DNA of 64,000 bases from Alteromonadales bacterium alter-6D02 (GTDB taxonomy: Bacteria; Pseudomonadota; Gammaproteobacteria; Enterobacterales; Psychrobiaceae), in contig PIZK01000038.1 of the NCBI GenBank assembly GCA_002835545.1, forward strand, positions 40,164 to 104,163, in the 5' to 3' direction. Below the pieces are notes generated by a model. It had not been told where the DNA came from and did not search any database. It was given only the letters and a program-made list of their open reading frames with translations. The position numbers were made by a program, and so were the translations under genes. The stretch's first letter is position 1. Each line of letters begins with the position of its first letter. Of this stretch, positions 10,026 through 19,186 are shown one piece after another.

Positions 10026-10960
10026 TGTCAGTCAAGATCTTACGCGCTAATCCTCGTGGCTTTTGTGCTGGGGTTGATCGCGCGATTACTATCGTTGAGC
10101 GTGCGTTAGATTTGTTTGATAAGCCAATCTATGTTCGTCATGAAGTAGTACATAACAAATATGTAGTTGATGGTTTGCGTCAGCGTGGTGCGGTGTTTGT
10201 TGATGAACTTGATCAAGTGCCAGATGACTCAACGGTTATCTTTAGTGCACATGGTGTCTCTCAAGCAGTGCGCCAAGAAGCTAAGCGTCGAGATTTACGT
10301 GTATTTGATGCCACCTGCCCACTAGTAACTAAAGTTCATATGGAAGTGGCTCGTTCAAGCAAGCGTACCACTGAATGTGTGCTAATTGGTCACAAAGGAC
10401 ACCCTGAAGTTATTGGCACTATGGGTCAGTACTCAAATGACGATGGTGCAATGTACTTAGTTGAAACCGTTGAAGATGTTGCTAACTTACAAGTCAGTGA
10501 CGAAAGTAGACTAAGCTACGTAACTCAAACTACACTATCGGTTGATGATACTAAAAACATTATCGATGCTTTACGTGCTAAGTTCCCTGAGATTGAAGGG
10601 CCGCGAAAAGACGATATTTGTTACGCTACACAAAATCGTCAAGATGCGGTGAAGGATATTTCTGAGAAAGTTGACTTGTTATTAGTCGTTGGCTCAAAGA
10701 ATAGTTCTAACTCAAATCGTTTACGTGAACTGGCTGAAAAGAATAGCACAACGTCTTATTTAATTGATAATGCTGATGGCATTGATGCGAATTGGTTAGA
10801 TGGTGTCGATGCTGTCGGCGTCACGGCGGGTGCATCAGCTCCTGAAATATTAGTGAATCAAGTGATTGAAAAATTGGTTGAATTGACTGGTGGTGAGGTT
10901 GTTGAAAACCCAGGTATTATTGAAGATACTGTCTTTGCTGTTCCTGTAGAATTACGCTAA
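10025..10960 (+). CDS. ispH: 4-hydroxy-3-methylbut-2-enyl diphosphate reductase (LytB)
   Basis: Last enzyme of the MEP isoprenoid pathway, an iron-sulfur reductase producing IPP and DMAPP. 311 residues, typical. The three cluster cysteines lie in [24 protein letters not shown] and [12 protein letters not shown], and the active-site histidines in [15 protein letters not shown] and [14 protein letters not shown] overlap with fkpB. A terminator hairpin follows eight bases after the stop, ending the block. Confidence 0.97.
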   Translation: MSVKILRANPRGFCAGVDRAITIVERALDLFDKPIYVRHEVVHNKYVVDGLRQRGAVFVDELDQVPDDSTVIFSAHGVSQAVRQEAKRRDLRVFDATCPLVTKVHMEVARSSKRTTECVLIGHKGHPEVIGTMGQYSNDDGAMYLVETVEDVANLQVSDESRLSYVTQTTLSVDDTKNIIDALRAKFPEIEGPRKDDICYATQNRQDAVKDISEKVDLLLVVGSKNSSNSNRLRELAEKNSTTSYLIDNADGIDANWLDGVDAVGVTAGASAPEILVNQVIEKLVELTGGEVVENPGIIEDTVFAVPVELR

Positions 10961-10968
10961 TAAGCTTA

Positions 10969-10993
10969 AGCTCTGGTGTTAGGCACCAGAGCT
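10969..10993. terminator. Hairpin between convergent ispH and response regulator
   Basis: A perfect 10-bp stem (AGCTCTGGTG / CACCAGAGCT) with a 5-base loop lies just after ispH and 11 bases from the stop of the leftward regulator gene. The T-rich tail (ACTTTAC) is weak, so efficiency is uncertain. Confidence 0.65.
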
Positions 10994-11004
10994 ACTTTAC
11001 ACTC

Positions 11005-12297
11005 TTATGCCGCTCGGCTAATAAAGAGTAAAAATGAAAGATTAAAATCATTTTCCATCTGTTTTAACTTATCGATATGCTGTTGATCTAATTCGGTCCC
11101 TTTGGTTAATAACGTATTGTGGTTATGGTTCTGAATATCTTTGGTTAACCGATCCCCTAATTTTACTTCTCTGCTATTAACAGCATATTCTGTTTCTTCA
11201 CCGTCAATGTTTGGCATTTGCAGTAATAGCTTTTTGTAATGTGCCACAATAATCGGGTCAAACACACTGCCTGCTAATTTACTTAATTGGTTTAATGCGG
11301 CTTGGGTTGATTGGTTGGCAACTAACTGTCGACCGATAATCAAATTATCAAAGTAAGTGATAGCACTAATAATGCGCGCACCCAAAGATATATCATTGGT
11401 TTGTAAACGTGATGGTGAACCGGAACCATCGTAATGCTCTGTTAATTGCTTGATGATTTCCACGACTGGGGCCAACTCATTAATATGACCTAGCATATCG
11501 GCACTTGTGCCATAGAACTGTCTAAATGACTTTTTGTCTTGATGGTTTAATGCCTCAAATGGTGTTTGCAGCATGGATTGTGGCAACGCCATTTTTCCCG
11601 TTTCATATAATAAAGCGGCAATATAAATTTGGAATACTTCTAATGGCTCTGCCTTGAGCTGCTGAGCAATAAGTTTTGCATGATTAGCAACTCTAAAGTT
11701 ATGGCGTGTATCGTCTTGCGTATGTAACAAAATCGACTCGGCATAGAGCTCAATAAAGGTTGAGAACGTTTGTTTTAAGCGACTAAAGTAACGTTCTTTT
11801 GTTGATGATTCTTTGGCCAACTGTTGTTGATTAACATTAATTTTCTTTTCTAATATCGAGTTTTGAGAACTTAAATTAGCACTTTTGTTTAAATTTATTT
11901 TAAGCAAACGCTCTGTTTTTAGCTCGTTGACATAATTTTGATAGGATGACTTTAACTCTGATTTTAGTTCGTTACTGTCCCACGGTTTGGAAAAGTAATG
12001 AGTGATTTTACCATTATTTATGGCATCCACTGTTGCATCTATATCGGCATGCCCCGTCAATAAAAAGCGTCTGGAGGTGGGATTGATCTCTTCTACCTTG
12101 GTTAAGAAAGTGGCACCATTCATTGTCGGCATTCGCATATCTGAGATGACCAGAGGGAGTGGATGCTCAGCGTAAAAAGCTAAAGCTTCTTCAGGATCAA
12201 GAAAGAGATGCAGTTCAAAGTCAATTCTTAAGACCCGACGTAATGCATTTAAAATTTCTTCTTCATCATCAAGGATAAGCAAAGCGGGTTTTGTCAT
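11005..12297 (-). CDS. Response regulator with coiled coil and degenerate HD-GYP-like output
   Basis: 430 residues. REC domain at about 1-120: acidic pocket LDDEEE, phospho-acceptor D53 in VISDMRMP, conserved lysine in FSKPWD. A helical, probably coiled-coil linker follows (about 120-175). The rest aligns with RpfG-type HD-GYP regulators (VANHAKLIAQ, LLYETGKMALP, EHYDGSGSPSRL, LGARIISAITYFDNL), but the catalytic HD pair of HDIGK is YE, HHE is LTE, and GYP is GSP. Cyclic-di-GMP hydrolysis is therefore unlikely; a binding or signalling role is more plausible. Its REC resembles that of the sigma-54 activator at 29814-31259, and the two bracket the EPS locus. No histidine kinase is in the window. 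Confidence 0.85.
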   Translation of the reverse strand: MTKPALLILDDEEEILNALRRVLRIDFELHLFLDPEEALAFYAEHPLPLVISDMRMPTMNGATFLTKVEEINPTSRRFLLTGHADIDATVDAINNGKITHYFSKPWDSNELKSELKSSYQNYVNELKTERLLKINLNKSANLSSQNSILEKKINVNQQQLAKESSTKERYFSRLKQTFSTFIELYAESILLHTQDDTRHNFRVANHAKLIAQQLKAEPLEVFQIYIAALLYETGKMALPQSMLQTPFEALNHQDKKSFRQFYGTSADMLGHINELAPVVEIIKQLTEHYDGSGSPSRLQTNDISLGARIISAITYFDNLIIGRQLVANQSTQAALNQLSKLAGSVFDPIIVAHYKKLLLQMPNIDGEETEYAVNSREVKLGDRLTKDIQNHNHNTLLTKGTELDQQHIDKLKQMENDFNLSFLLFISRAA

Positions 12298-12458
12298 AAA
12301 AAATCATTCCATTAATTAAGCTAAACGCTGAAATTATTATTCTTATCCCTCTAGTTATAAATCATTTGCCTGTAAAAAAATATAAAAATATTTAAGCGAA
12401 TAATATTTTTATATGACGTTTAAATCTGCACAATTTGTAAATCACAACGAGACTTAGC

Positions 12459-12475
12459 ATTTTGCAAAGCAAAAT
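12459..12475. promoter_or_regulatory. Candidate enhancer (activator site) of EPS promoter I
   Basis: Perfect 17-bp inverted repeat ATTTTGC-AAA-GCAAAAT, centred about 75 bases before the -24 element of promoter I. The half-site TTTTGCAA recurs as an inverted pair before promoter II (19033-19054). Position and dyad symmetry suit a binding site of an NtrC-type activator, most simply the product of 29814-31259. No experimental support is visible. Confidence 0.5.
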
Positions 12476-12541
12476 AAAAAAAAGGTTACAGGGAATTCAG
12501 TTTTATACTGCATTACCTTGAAAATATTAGATTTATTGATA

Positions 12542-12557
12542 TGGCATTGAGGTTGCA
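12542..12557 (+). promoter_or_regulatory. Sigma-54 promoter I, start of EPS unit I
   Basis: TGGCATTGAGGTTGCA matches the -24/-12 consensus (TGGCAC-N5-TTGCA): exact GG-N10-GC spacing (GG 12543-12544, GC 12555-12556) and an intact TTGCA. It ends 34 bases before the first glycosyltransferase start. Confidence 0.85.
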
Positions 12558-12591
12558 ACATACAGCTTAAGAAATAGTTTAAGAGGCCATT

Positions 12592-13674
12592 ATGAAAAAT
12601 AAATCGTCAACAGTGTGGTTAGTCCTTGATAGTCGTCATTTTGGGGGCATTGAAACTCATGTGCTTGAGTTAGCTAAGGGGTTATTAAAGCTTGGAATAG
12701 AAGCTGAGGTAGTTTTTCTTGCTGATTATGGTTTTCATCCGCTTATTCAGCAATTACAGCGCCACGGAATAAAGTATCGTCAATTAAACAATGGGTTTAT
12801 TTCTTTGTTTTGTGCTCGCTTTGCTGAGAAACCACTGATTGTTCATGGTCATGGATACAAGGCAAATATTGCGGTGAAATGCCTAAAATATTTCAGTATG
12901 CAGACCACCATATGTACCTATCATGCGGGGGAGGCGCTTTCAGGTAAGTTAGCTGCTTATGATTTTATTGATCGATGCAGTGCGTCAATTGCCGATGTGG
13001 TGATTGCTGTTAGTGATGAAATTAATAAAAAAGTTAGAGGTGAAGCAAAAGTAATAAATAATTTTGTTGCTGTTAAACCGCAATCTTACCCGGGAAAGCA
13101 AGTAGCTTTCGTTGGTCGCTTAAGTGATGAGAAAGGGCCACAAGACTTTATTCGATTGGCTCAACATTTCTCCCAACAAAGTTTTCACATTTATGGTGAC
13201 GGTCCTTTGTTAGAGAGCCTAGCGTTTAGTGCACCAACAAACCTAATTTTTCATGGCTATCAAATTGACATGAATGATCACTGGCAAGATATCGGGCTGT
13301 TAGTGATGCCTTCAAAATTTGAAGGTTTACCCATGGCTGCACTGGAAGCGATGTCTCATGGGATCCCAGTTTGTGCTTATGACGTTGGCCGATTAAACAA
13401 TTTAATTAACCACGAGAGTGGGTGGTTAGTTCCTGCTGGTAACTTTAAACAGCTCAAAAATTGTGTCTCAAAGTGGCTTTCAAGTTCACTAACCGAACAC
13501 TTCCACCGCACTCGCTGTGCTAGAAAGGCGGTGATAAAAGGTTTTAGTGATGATGTTGTGATCCCACAAGTGGTGAGTAGTTATAACCAAGCCTTAATTA
13601 ATAATAATGTGGGGGTCAGTATTGTCTTAAATCGTGAAACAGCTAAGCAACGCCCATCATATGGTTCTGTGTAA
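12592..13674 (+). CDS. Glycosyltransferase family 4 (EPS unit I, gene 1)
   Basis: 360 residues. GT-B fold glycosyltransferase expected to add a sugar to the undecaprenyl-linked repeat unit on the cytoplasmic face. An N-terminal HFGGIETHVLELAKGL segment is the typical donor/acceptor loop of GT4 enzymes; VAFVGRLSDEKGPQDFI opens the second domain, and EGLPMAALEAM carries the E-x7-E nucleotide-sugar motif. AGAGG lies six bases before the ATG. First gene after promoter I; its stop overlaps a possible ATG of the next gene. Sugar specificity cannot be read from the sequence. Confidence 0.88.
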   Translation: MKNKSSTVWLVLDSRHFGGIETHVLELAKGLLKLGIEAEVVFLADYGFHPLIQQLQRHGIKYRQLNNGFISLFCARFAEKPLIVHGHGYKANIAVKCLKYFSMQTTICTYHAGEALSGKLAAYDFIDRCSASIADVVIAVSDEINKKVRGEAKVINNFVAVKPQSYPGKQVAFVGRLSDEKGPQDFIRLAQHFSQQSFHIYGDGPLLESLAFSAPTNLIFHGYQIDMNDHWQDIGLLVMPSKFEGLPMAALEAMSHGIPVCAYDVGRLNNLINHESGWLVPAGNFKQLKNCVSKWLSSSLTEHFHRTRCARKAVIKGFSDDVVIPQVVSSYNQALINNNVGVSIVLNRETAKQRPSYGSV

Positions 13675-13691
13675 TGGCCTTAGGAGGCGTT

Positions 13692-14933
13692 ATGGAAAAG
13701 GTCGAGAGCAAAAGAGTGCCAATCTTATTTGTACATTACGGTGAGGATTGGATTCGAGGCAGCGAGCGTTGTTTATTAGATTTATTGAAATGTCTTAATA
13801 AGAAAACCTTTAAACCTATTGTTTGGTGTAATAGCCAAATAATGGCTGCGCAAGTGAGAAGGTTAGGTGTAACGACTTATTGTCAACCGTTCACCTTGTT
13901 GTTGGGTTGGCATAAGCCGTTTTTTGATTTTAATGGCTTTCGCCAGCTAATACATAGAGGCGAGACATTGGTGGATCGCCATCATGTAAAAATTATTCAC
14001 AGCAATAGCGGTGGGCCCTGTCAATGGCTTAACTTTGTCGCTCGAAAGCGCCAAATACCACTGCTTGCTCACTTACATTGTCGTTACCCTTTGCGAGATC
14101 GTTTTACACTCGGGCTACATTGGGTCACCAAGAGCATTGCTGTTAGCCAACCTATTGCCCGTCAACTCCTCGATGATTCAGTCAGGAAGGACAGGGTGGA
14201 AGTCATTAGTAATGGTATCGATTCAGCTCGATTGTGCCCTGAACAAGTTATCGATATACGTCAATTATTAGGGTTTGATGCAGGCGATATTGTGCTGTTC
14301 TCGACCGGTTCGTTAATTGAGCGTAAAGGGATGGATTTGATTATATCTGCTATCGGCAAAGCGCGATTGCAGTATCCACACATCAAACTCGTGATTGCTG
14401 GAAGTGGAGAGTGCCATGAGCAGCTTTGCCAACAGATAGAAGCCTTTGAATTACAAGATTCAGTCTTTTTACTGGGTGAACGGGATGATGTGCCTAGCCT
14501 TCTACAAGGAGGCATCGATATCTTTATCTCGGGTGCTAGAGAAGAGGTTTTTGGTCTGGTTCTCGCTGAAGCAGGCTTACATGGTATCCCGGTCATTGCT
14601 CCACGCGTTGGTGGGATACCAGAGGTTATTCAGGATGGAGAAACCGGCATCTTAGTTGAGCCAAATGACATTATGCATTTAGCTCAGGCCATTGAAAAAT
14701 TAGTGTCTAGACCTAACCTGAGAAAGCAATTGGGTAATGCAGCGAAGGCTTATGTTGAAGAACGTTTTTTAATTGAAAGGAATGTCGCGCAGTTTGAACG
14801 TTGTTACTGCGATTTAGTTAAGCAGCATCAAGCGACAAACACTGTTGCTTTGAAGCAGGGCTGGTGGCTAGGCCTTAAATCGTTAATCCATTTCATTGCC
14901 AAGCTATGGCGAGGACAATTAATCAAACAGTAA
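13692..14933 (+). CDS. Glycosyltransferase family 4 (EPS unit I, gene 2)
   Basis: 413 residues from ATG 13692, chosen because a full AGGAGG ribosome binding site ends four bases before it; an ATG at 13674 overlapping the previous stop would add six residues. The N-terminal domain has FVHYGEDWIRGSERCLLDLL; the second domain has LFSTGSLIERKGMDLIISAI and REEVFGLVLAEAG with the E-x7-E pair, then the GGIPEVIQDGETGILVEP loop typical of GT4. Cytoplasmic or membrane-associated. Donor and linkage unknown. Confidence 0.88.
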   Translation: MEKVESKRVPILFVHYGEDWIRGSERCLLDLLKCLNKKTFKPIVWCNSQIMAAQVRRLGVTTYCQPFTLLLGWHKPFFDFNGFRQLIHRGETLVDRHHVKIIHSNSGGPCQWLNFVARKRQIPLLAHLHCRYPLRDRFTLGLHWVTKSIAVSQPIARQLLDDSVRKDRVEVISNGIDSARLCPEQVIDIRQLLGFDAGDIVLFSTGSLIERKGMDLIISAIGKARLQYPHIKLVIAGSGECHEQLCQQIEAFELQDSVFLLGERDDVPSLLQGGIDIFISGAREEVFGLVLAEAGLHGIPVIAPRVGGIPEVIQDGETGILVEPNDIMHLAQAIEKLVSRPNLRKQLGNAAKAYVEERFLIERNVAQFERCYCDLVKQHQATNTVALKQGWWLGLKSLIHFIAKLWRGQLIKQ

Positions 14934-14962
14934 CAGCTTAGAGGGCTGTATGGGAGGAGAAT

Positions 14963-16126
14963 ATGTCAAAGTCAAAACACATTGTGGTATTAGATACGAT
15001 TGCATTCGCTGGTGGCTCAAAAGTGGCGACGAACAGCTTGTTGTTAAGTATTACTCAGCCACACACTCGTATTACCATTATCACAGGAGATAAGGCGAGC
15101 TGGGCCAATAGTCATTATCAACTTCAGACACTTTGGCGCTGGTCGTGGTTAGAGAACTTAGAGCAAGGAATTGGTTACTTTCTACGTCACTTGATCTTAG
15201 CGATGAACGTAATGATTGTTCGGGTACGCTTTGGCAAAATTGATGTTGCAGTGGGGGCTTCTGGCCCCGGTGTTGATCTGGCTCTGTACATGGCTCAACT
15301 GGTTTTTGGTTTTTCGATTATTCAGCTTATTCATGGCCCTGTTGCTGCATCTCGGACAATTGCACGCTGTCTTGAACGTGCACAAGCCGTGTTTTACTTA
15401 GCCAGTACACTCCAGTCTATTTTGCAAAGTTTAGCGCGTTTAATGACGGAAAAGCAGATAGCACAACATCTTACTGCTAGTCATTATCAAGAGTTTAAAA
15501 ATGGTTTACCTGCGGTTGATTGGCCGAGTCAATGTCAATATCGTCAAGCTCGTATCTTGTGGGCCGCTTCTTTATTAAAGTGGAAAGGCTTGGATTTGTT
15601 TATTGAGGCGAGCAAGCGGCTAGTGAGCAAGCAGCCGTTAGACATTGATATATGCTATATCAGACCCGTAGCAACATTACAGCCGGTCTCTCAAGCGCCA
15701 GTTCCTTTGATGGCAGACAGAGCTACATCAACCAGCTTAATAAAACAGTGTGGCCGCAGACAATACTTACCTCAAGTGCATTGGTATGAGCAGCCAAAGG
15801 ATCTTGACGCTATTCGCTCAGGTTGCAATATTTTTGTATCGACCAGTATCAAAGAGCCTTTTGGTCTCTCTATTTTAGAAGCACTTGCAGCGGGCCTTTG
15901 TGTATTAATCCCTAGTGATGGCGCTTATTGGGATAAAGAGTTAACGGACGGGCTTAACTGTATTAAATACAAGCCTAATGATCCTCAAGATCTACACCAA
16001 AAATTAGACGTTGTTTGTAATAACACTGCACTCATACAGCAAATCGGCTTGCAGGGGCAAGATATTGCTCAAACCTACCAAGCTGAACAGCTTTATCGAC
16101 CCGTCCATCAAGTGATTTTCTGTTGA
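14963..16126 (+). CDS. Glycosyltransferase family 4-like protein (EPS unit I, gene 3)
   Basis: 387 residues, preceded by GGAGGAG. More divergent than its two upstream neighbours, but it retains the N-terminal glycine loop (TIAFAGGSKVATNSLL), the domain-two entry ILWAASLLKWKGLDLFIEAS, and KEPFGLSILEALAAG with the E-x7-E spacing. Probably one of the sugar-adding enzymes of the repeat unit. It sits 29 bases after the previous gene and 47 before the flippase. Confidence 0.82.
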   Translation: MSKSKHIVVLDTIAFAGGSKVATNSLLLSITQPHTRITIITGDKASWANSHYQLQTLWRWSWLENLEQGIGYFLRHLILAMNVMIVRVRFGKIDVAVGASGPGVDLALYMAQLVFGFSIIQLIHGPVAASRTIARCLERAQAVFYLASTLQSILQSLARLMTEKQIAQHLTASHYQEFKNGLPAVDWPSQCQYRQARILWAASLLKWKGLDLFIEASKRLVSKQPLDIDICYIRPVATLQPVSQAPVPLMADRATSTSLIKQCGRRQYLPQVHWYEQPKDLDAIRSGCNIFVSTSIKEPFGLSILEALAAGLCVLIPSDGAYWDKELTDGLNCIKYKPNDPQDLHQKLDVVCNNTALIQQIGLQGQDIAQTYQAEQLYRPVHQVIFC

Positions 16127-16173
16127 TACTTTACGCCTCGGCCATGACTGATTAGTAAGTATAAGGAGACGTT

Positions 16174-17631
16174 ATGAAAATCAAAAGTTTGAGGGTGCTA
16201 CCAAAAAGCATTCAACACACGATGATCTATGGTGTGAGTATTGCGCTAATGAAGTCAATCTCGTTGATCATGTTGCCCATTGTTGCACATTACTTAACAC
16301 CGTCGCAGTTTGGGCAATTAGAGCTATTAACCAGTATCGGAGTCGTCTTCAGTATTTTGGTTGGTCTTGGCCTTGAAAGTACATTGTTTCGCTTTGCTGG
16401 ATCCGAAAGTAATGAAGTGAAAAAAAAGCGCATTGCGGGTGGTGTTTTAACTTTAACATTGATTAGTGGAGCCCTTGCTGCTCTAGCGGGTTGGCTAATT
16501 GCGCCTATTGCATTGGCACAGTTTGGTTTACCTGTATCGGCATTGCAATTACGACTGGTATTACTGGTGATCGCTTTTGAAGGCGCGATAGCCATTCCAT
16601 TGGCTTGGCTACGAATGCGAGAACAGGTGACCACTTTCTTTATGTTGACTTGCACTCGAACCTTACTGCAAGCGTTGTTAATCATTGCTTTCTTACGATT
16701 AGGGCTGGCCGTTGACGGTGTGTTATTGGCATGCTTTCTGGCCGCGTTTATTCAAGGTGCTTATTTAACTTATGTGATGTTCAAGGAAACTGGATTACGT
16801 TGGATTGGCGCGCAATCCTATGTCTTTATTCGCTATAGTATCCCAATTGTTGGGAGTGGTCTCATTGCTTTCTCATTGGCTGGGCTAGATCGCTGGTTGT
16901 TAGCTGATTTCGGTAGCTTAACTGATGTGGCGATCTACGGTGTTGCTGCAAAGTTTGCACTGGCTACTGTATTATTAGTACAACCTTTTGGCATGTGGTG
17001 GTTACCAAAGCGCTTTACTTTATTGCAAGAGCATGGAGGGCAAGAACGAATAGCACTTTATACTTCAATGGGGATTGTTTTTGTGCTTGTCGTTGCAGTG
17101 GTTGTCACCTTCATTGCACCGTTATTGATTCAATGGTTACTACCGAAGGAATATTACAGCGCCATTGAATACATTGCTTTTCTGGTGTTAGCAATGGCGT
17201 TCAAAGAAATTTCAGAGTTGGTCAATATTGGCTGTTTTGTTGGAGAGACGACGCGTTGTCAGTTTTTGATCAGTCTCGTGACTGCTATCATCGGTGTTGT
17301 GAGCATGTGGCTATGGATTCCAACGTATGGTATTTGGGGGGTAGTAATTGGTTTAAATTGCGCGTACTTCACTCAGGTGCTGTTATTTTTCCTACTAAGT
17401 CAATATTATCTGCCGTTACCCTATGCAATGACAAAAATCATCAGTATTGCACTGTTGTGCCTAGTGATTGTTTATAGTTTACAGTTGATAACCATTAATC
17501 TTTTTAGTGTTGTCATCACTTCGCTGCTCATGCTTGTAGCGATTGCAGTGAGTATTTATTTTATCTCACAAGCACGTTACCAAGCCCTGGTTCAATTCTT
17601 TATTTTACCAAATACATCGAGTAAATCATGA
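16174..17631 (+). CDS. Wzx-type polysaccharide repeat-unit flippase
   Basis: 485 residues, almost entirely hydrophobic, with about 12-14 predicted transmembrane helices. The N-terminus (VALMK ... LPIVAHYLTPSQFGQLEL) is the characteristic start of the oligosaccharide flippase/MOP superfamily, as is the mid-protein GLDRWLLADFGSLTDVAIYG. Expected to move the lipid-linked repeat unit to the periplasmic face. AAGGAG lies upstream of the ATG. It overlaps the Wzy-like gene by four bases (ATGA), consistent with flippase and polymerase acting in sequence. Confidence 0.88.
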   Translation: MKIKSLRVLPKSIQHTMIYGVSIALMKSISLIMLPIVAHYLTPSQFGQLELLTSIGVVFSILVGLGLESTLFRFAGSESNEVKKKRIAGGVLTLTLISGALAALAGWLIAPIALAQFGLPVSALQLRLVLLVIAFEGAIAIPLAWLRMREQVTTFFMLTCTRTLLQALLIIAFLRLGLAVDGVLLACFLAAFIQGAYLTYVMFKETGLRWIGAQSYVFIRYSIPIVGSGLIAFSLAGLDRWLLADFGSLTDVAIYGVAAKFALATVLLVQPFGMWWLPKRFTLLQEHGGQERIALYTSMGIVFVLVVAVVVTFIAPLLIQWLLPKEYYSAIEYIAFLVLAMAFKEISELVNIGCFVGETTRCQFLISLVTAIIGVVSMWLWIPTYGIWGVVIGLNCAYFTQVLLFFLLSQYYLPLPYAMTKIISIALLCLVIVYSLQLITINLFSVVITSLLMLVAIAVSIYFISQARYQALVQFFILPNTSSKS

Positions 17632-19022
17632 GTCGTGATTATAGGGAATGGGCAGACTCTTCAAGCGCATATAAGCATGTCCGCCAAGCAAACCGCTGTT
17701 TGTTTGTGCTGGTGGTGTGTGTGTTGTTCAGCCTGATTTGGTGGAAAATTCCTCATCCGCTACTTATTTTAGTGTTGGCTATCCTTCCTATCGGGGCTTT
17801 AGTTGTAGTGAGTGTGCCGTTTTATTTAGTGTTGCTATTTGTTGTTTTCTCTTTCTTTCGATTACATGAGGTGTTCCCGCAACTTTATTCATTAAAAATT
17901 CCCTTGTTGCTCTCGCTTGCTTCAATGGCTGGTTTGATATGGCATATTGGGTTCACCAAACGTATACAGCCATGGTGGAGTCGGGAGTTAACCCTACTGA
18001 GTATTTTTTTCACATTAATCGCGCTCGGGGTTATTTTTGCCAGTAATCGGCCAATAGCCATTGAGTACTTTAAAAATATCTATTGGAAAATTGCGCTGAT
18101 GACGTTTGCTATCACTTGGTTGACTAAAAGTGCGAAGGATTTCACTTTTGCTTCCGTGCTATTAACTTGTTCTGGCGTGTTAGTGAGTCTGGTTGCAATA
18201 TCAAATAAACTTAATGGGATAGGGATGGTTGAAGAGACAAGGGTAACCATTGGACGTGCAATTGGGTCGGTGCTGGGGGATCCTAATGATCTTGCGTTAG
18301 TGCTGATGTTTCCTGCGGCCTTTGCGGCAAGTTTGGCGTTGACTCCAGGATTGAATAAATTGACGCGATGGCTTGGCATTATAAGTATTCCTGTGTTGTT
18401 TTTTGCTATTTTAGCGACGCAAAGTCGTGGGGGATTGTTAGGCGTATTAGCAGTGTTTGGGCTGTTTTTTTATCAGCGTTCACAAAATAAGTTGGTGTTT
18501 ACAGGAGTGTCGGTTGCCGCAGGTGCACTACTTTATGTGGTCGCAGGAATCTCGGGACGCTCCTCTGGCGGTGCAGGGGAAGAGGGGATCGATGCTTCGG
18601 CTCAGGGGCGCTTATATGCATGGGAAGCGGCTTGGAAGATGGCAGTGGATAATCCACTCTCTGGGGTAGGCATTGATAATTTCTACTCTAACTATTTTTA
18701 CTACAGTCCACATTGGGATGGCCTAAACCATGCCGTACATAGTACGTGGTTTGGAGTGTTGGCTGAGTCGGGTTTTTTGGGGCTGCTGGTTTTCACTGTG
18801 TTAATTTATTACTTATTAAAATTAGGTTACCGCAGTTTAGTAACACTTAATCAAATGCCGGATGCGCCGCCTATCTTATACGCTTGTGCCAATGCCTCTT
18901 ACTGTGGCTTGATTGGTACTGTAGTCGCAGGCACCTTTCTAACCCAAGGCTTTACCTGGCCGGTGTATATTTTAGCGGCGCTGTCCATGGCTGTCGCACA
19001 ATGGGTTAAGCGCCACCAATAG
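17628..19022 (+). CDS. Wzy-type polymerase / O-antigen ligase family protein
   Basis: 464 residues with about 11-12 transmembrane helices. Between late helices lies a large periplasmic loop carrying SAQGRLYAWEAAWKMAVDNP and then HSTWFGVLAESGFLGLLVF, the pattern of the Wzy/WaaL (PF04932) family; GLLGVLAVFGL precedes it. In this context, next to a Wzx flippase, it most likely polymerises EPS repeat units in the periplasm. A lipid-A ligase role cannot be excluded from sequence. Last gene of unit I; no strong terminator is seen before promoter II. Confidence 0.85.
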   Translation: MSRDYREWADSSSAYKHVRQANRCLFVLVVCVLFSLIWWKIPHPLLILVLAILPIGALVVVSVPFYLVLLFVVFSFFRLHEVFPQLYSLKIPLLLSLASMAGLIWHIGFTKRIQPWWSRELTLLSIFFTLIALGVIFASNRPIAIEYFKNIYWKIALMTFAITWLTKSAKDFTFASVLLTCSGVLVSLVAISNKLNGIGMVEETRVTIGRAIGSVLGDPNDLALVLMFPAAFAASLALTPGLNKLTRWLGIISIPVLFFAILATQSRGGLLGVLAVFGLFFYQRSQNKLVFTGVSVAAGALLYVVAGISGRSSGGAGEEGIDASAQGRLYAWEAAWKMAVDNPLSGVGIDNFYSNYFYYSPHWDGLNHAVHSTWFGVLAESGFLGLLVFTVLIYYLLKLGYRSLVTLNQMPDAPPILYACANASYCGLIGTVVAGTFLTQGFTWPVYILAALSMAVAQWVKRHQ

Positions 19023-19032
19023 TTATGTCTCA

Positions 19033-19065
19033 TTTTGCAACAATCCTTGCAAAACCTTTTGCAAA
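19033..19065. promoter_or_regulatory. Candidate enhancer cluster of EPS promoter II
   Basis: TTTTGCAA (19033-19040), six bases, then its exact inverse TTGCAAAA (19047-19054), then a third TTTTGCAAA (19057-19065), 57 to 90 bases before the -24 element. The half-site matches the palindrome upstream of promoter I, and the flank GYAAATCACA is also shared with the promoter I region (about 12437-12446). Suggests common activator binding. Confidence 0.5.
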
Positions 19066-19121
19066 TCACACTTAAGATAAAAGTGTATATCCTATCTTTA
19101 TGTAATTTAAAAGTTTTTTAG

Positions 19122-19138
19122 TTGGCATCAATGCTGCT
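19122..19138 (+). promoter_or_regulatory. Sigma-54 promoter II, start of EPS unit II
   Basis: TTGGCATCAATGCTGCT: GG at 19124-19125 and GC at 19136-19137 with exactly ten bases between, TTGGCA intact at -24 and CTGCT at -12. It lies 48 bases before the acyltransferase start. Confidence 0.78.
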
Positions 19139-19186
19139 CTTTACTAGGTAAGTTGTAACCGCAATTATCTGCTTAAGGGGTTTATT

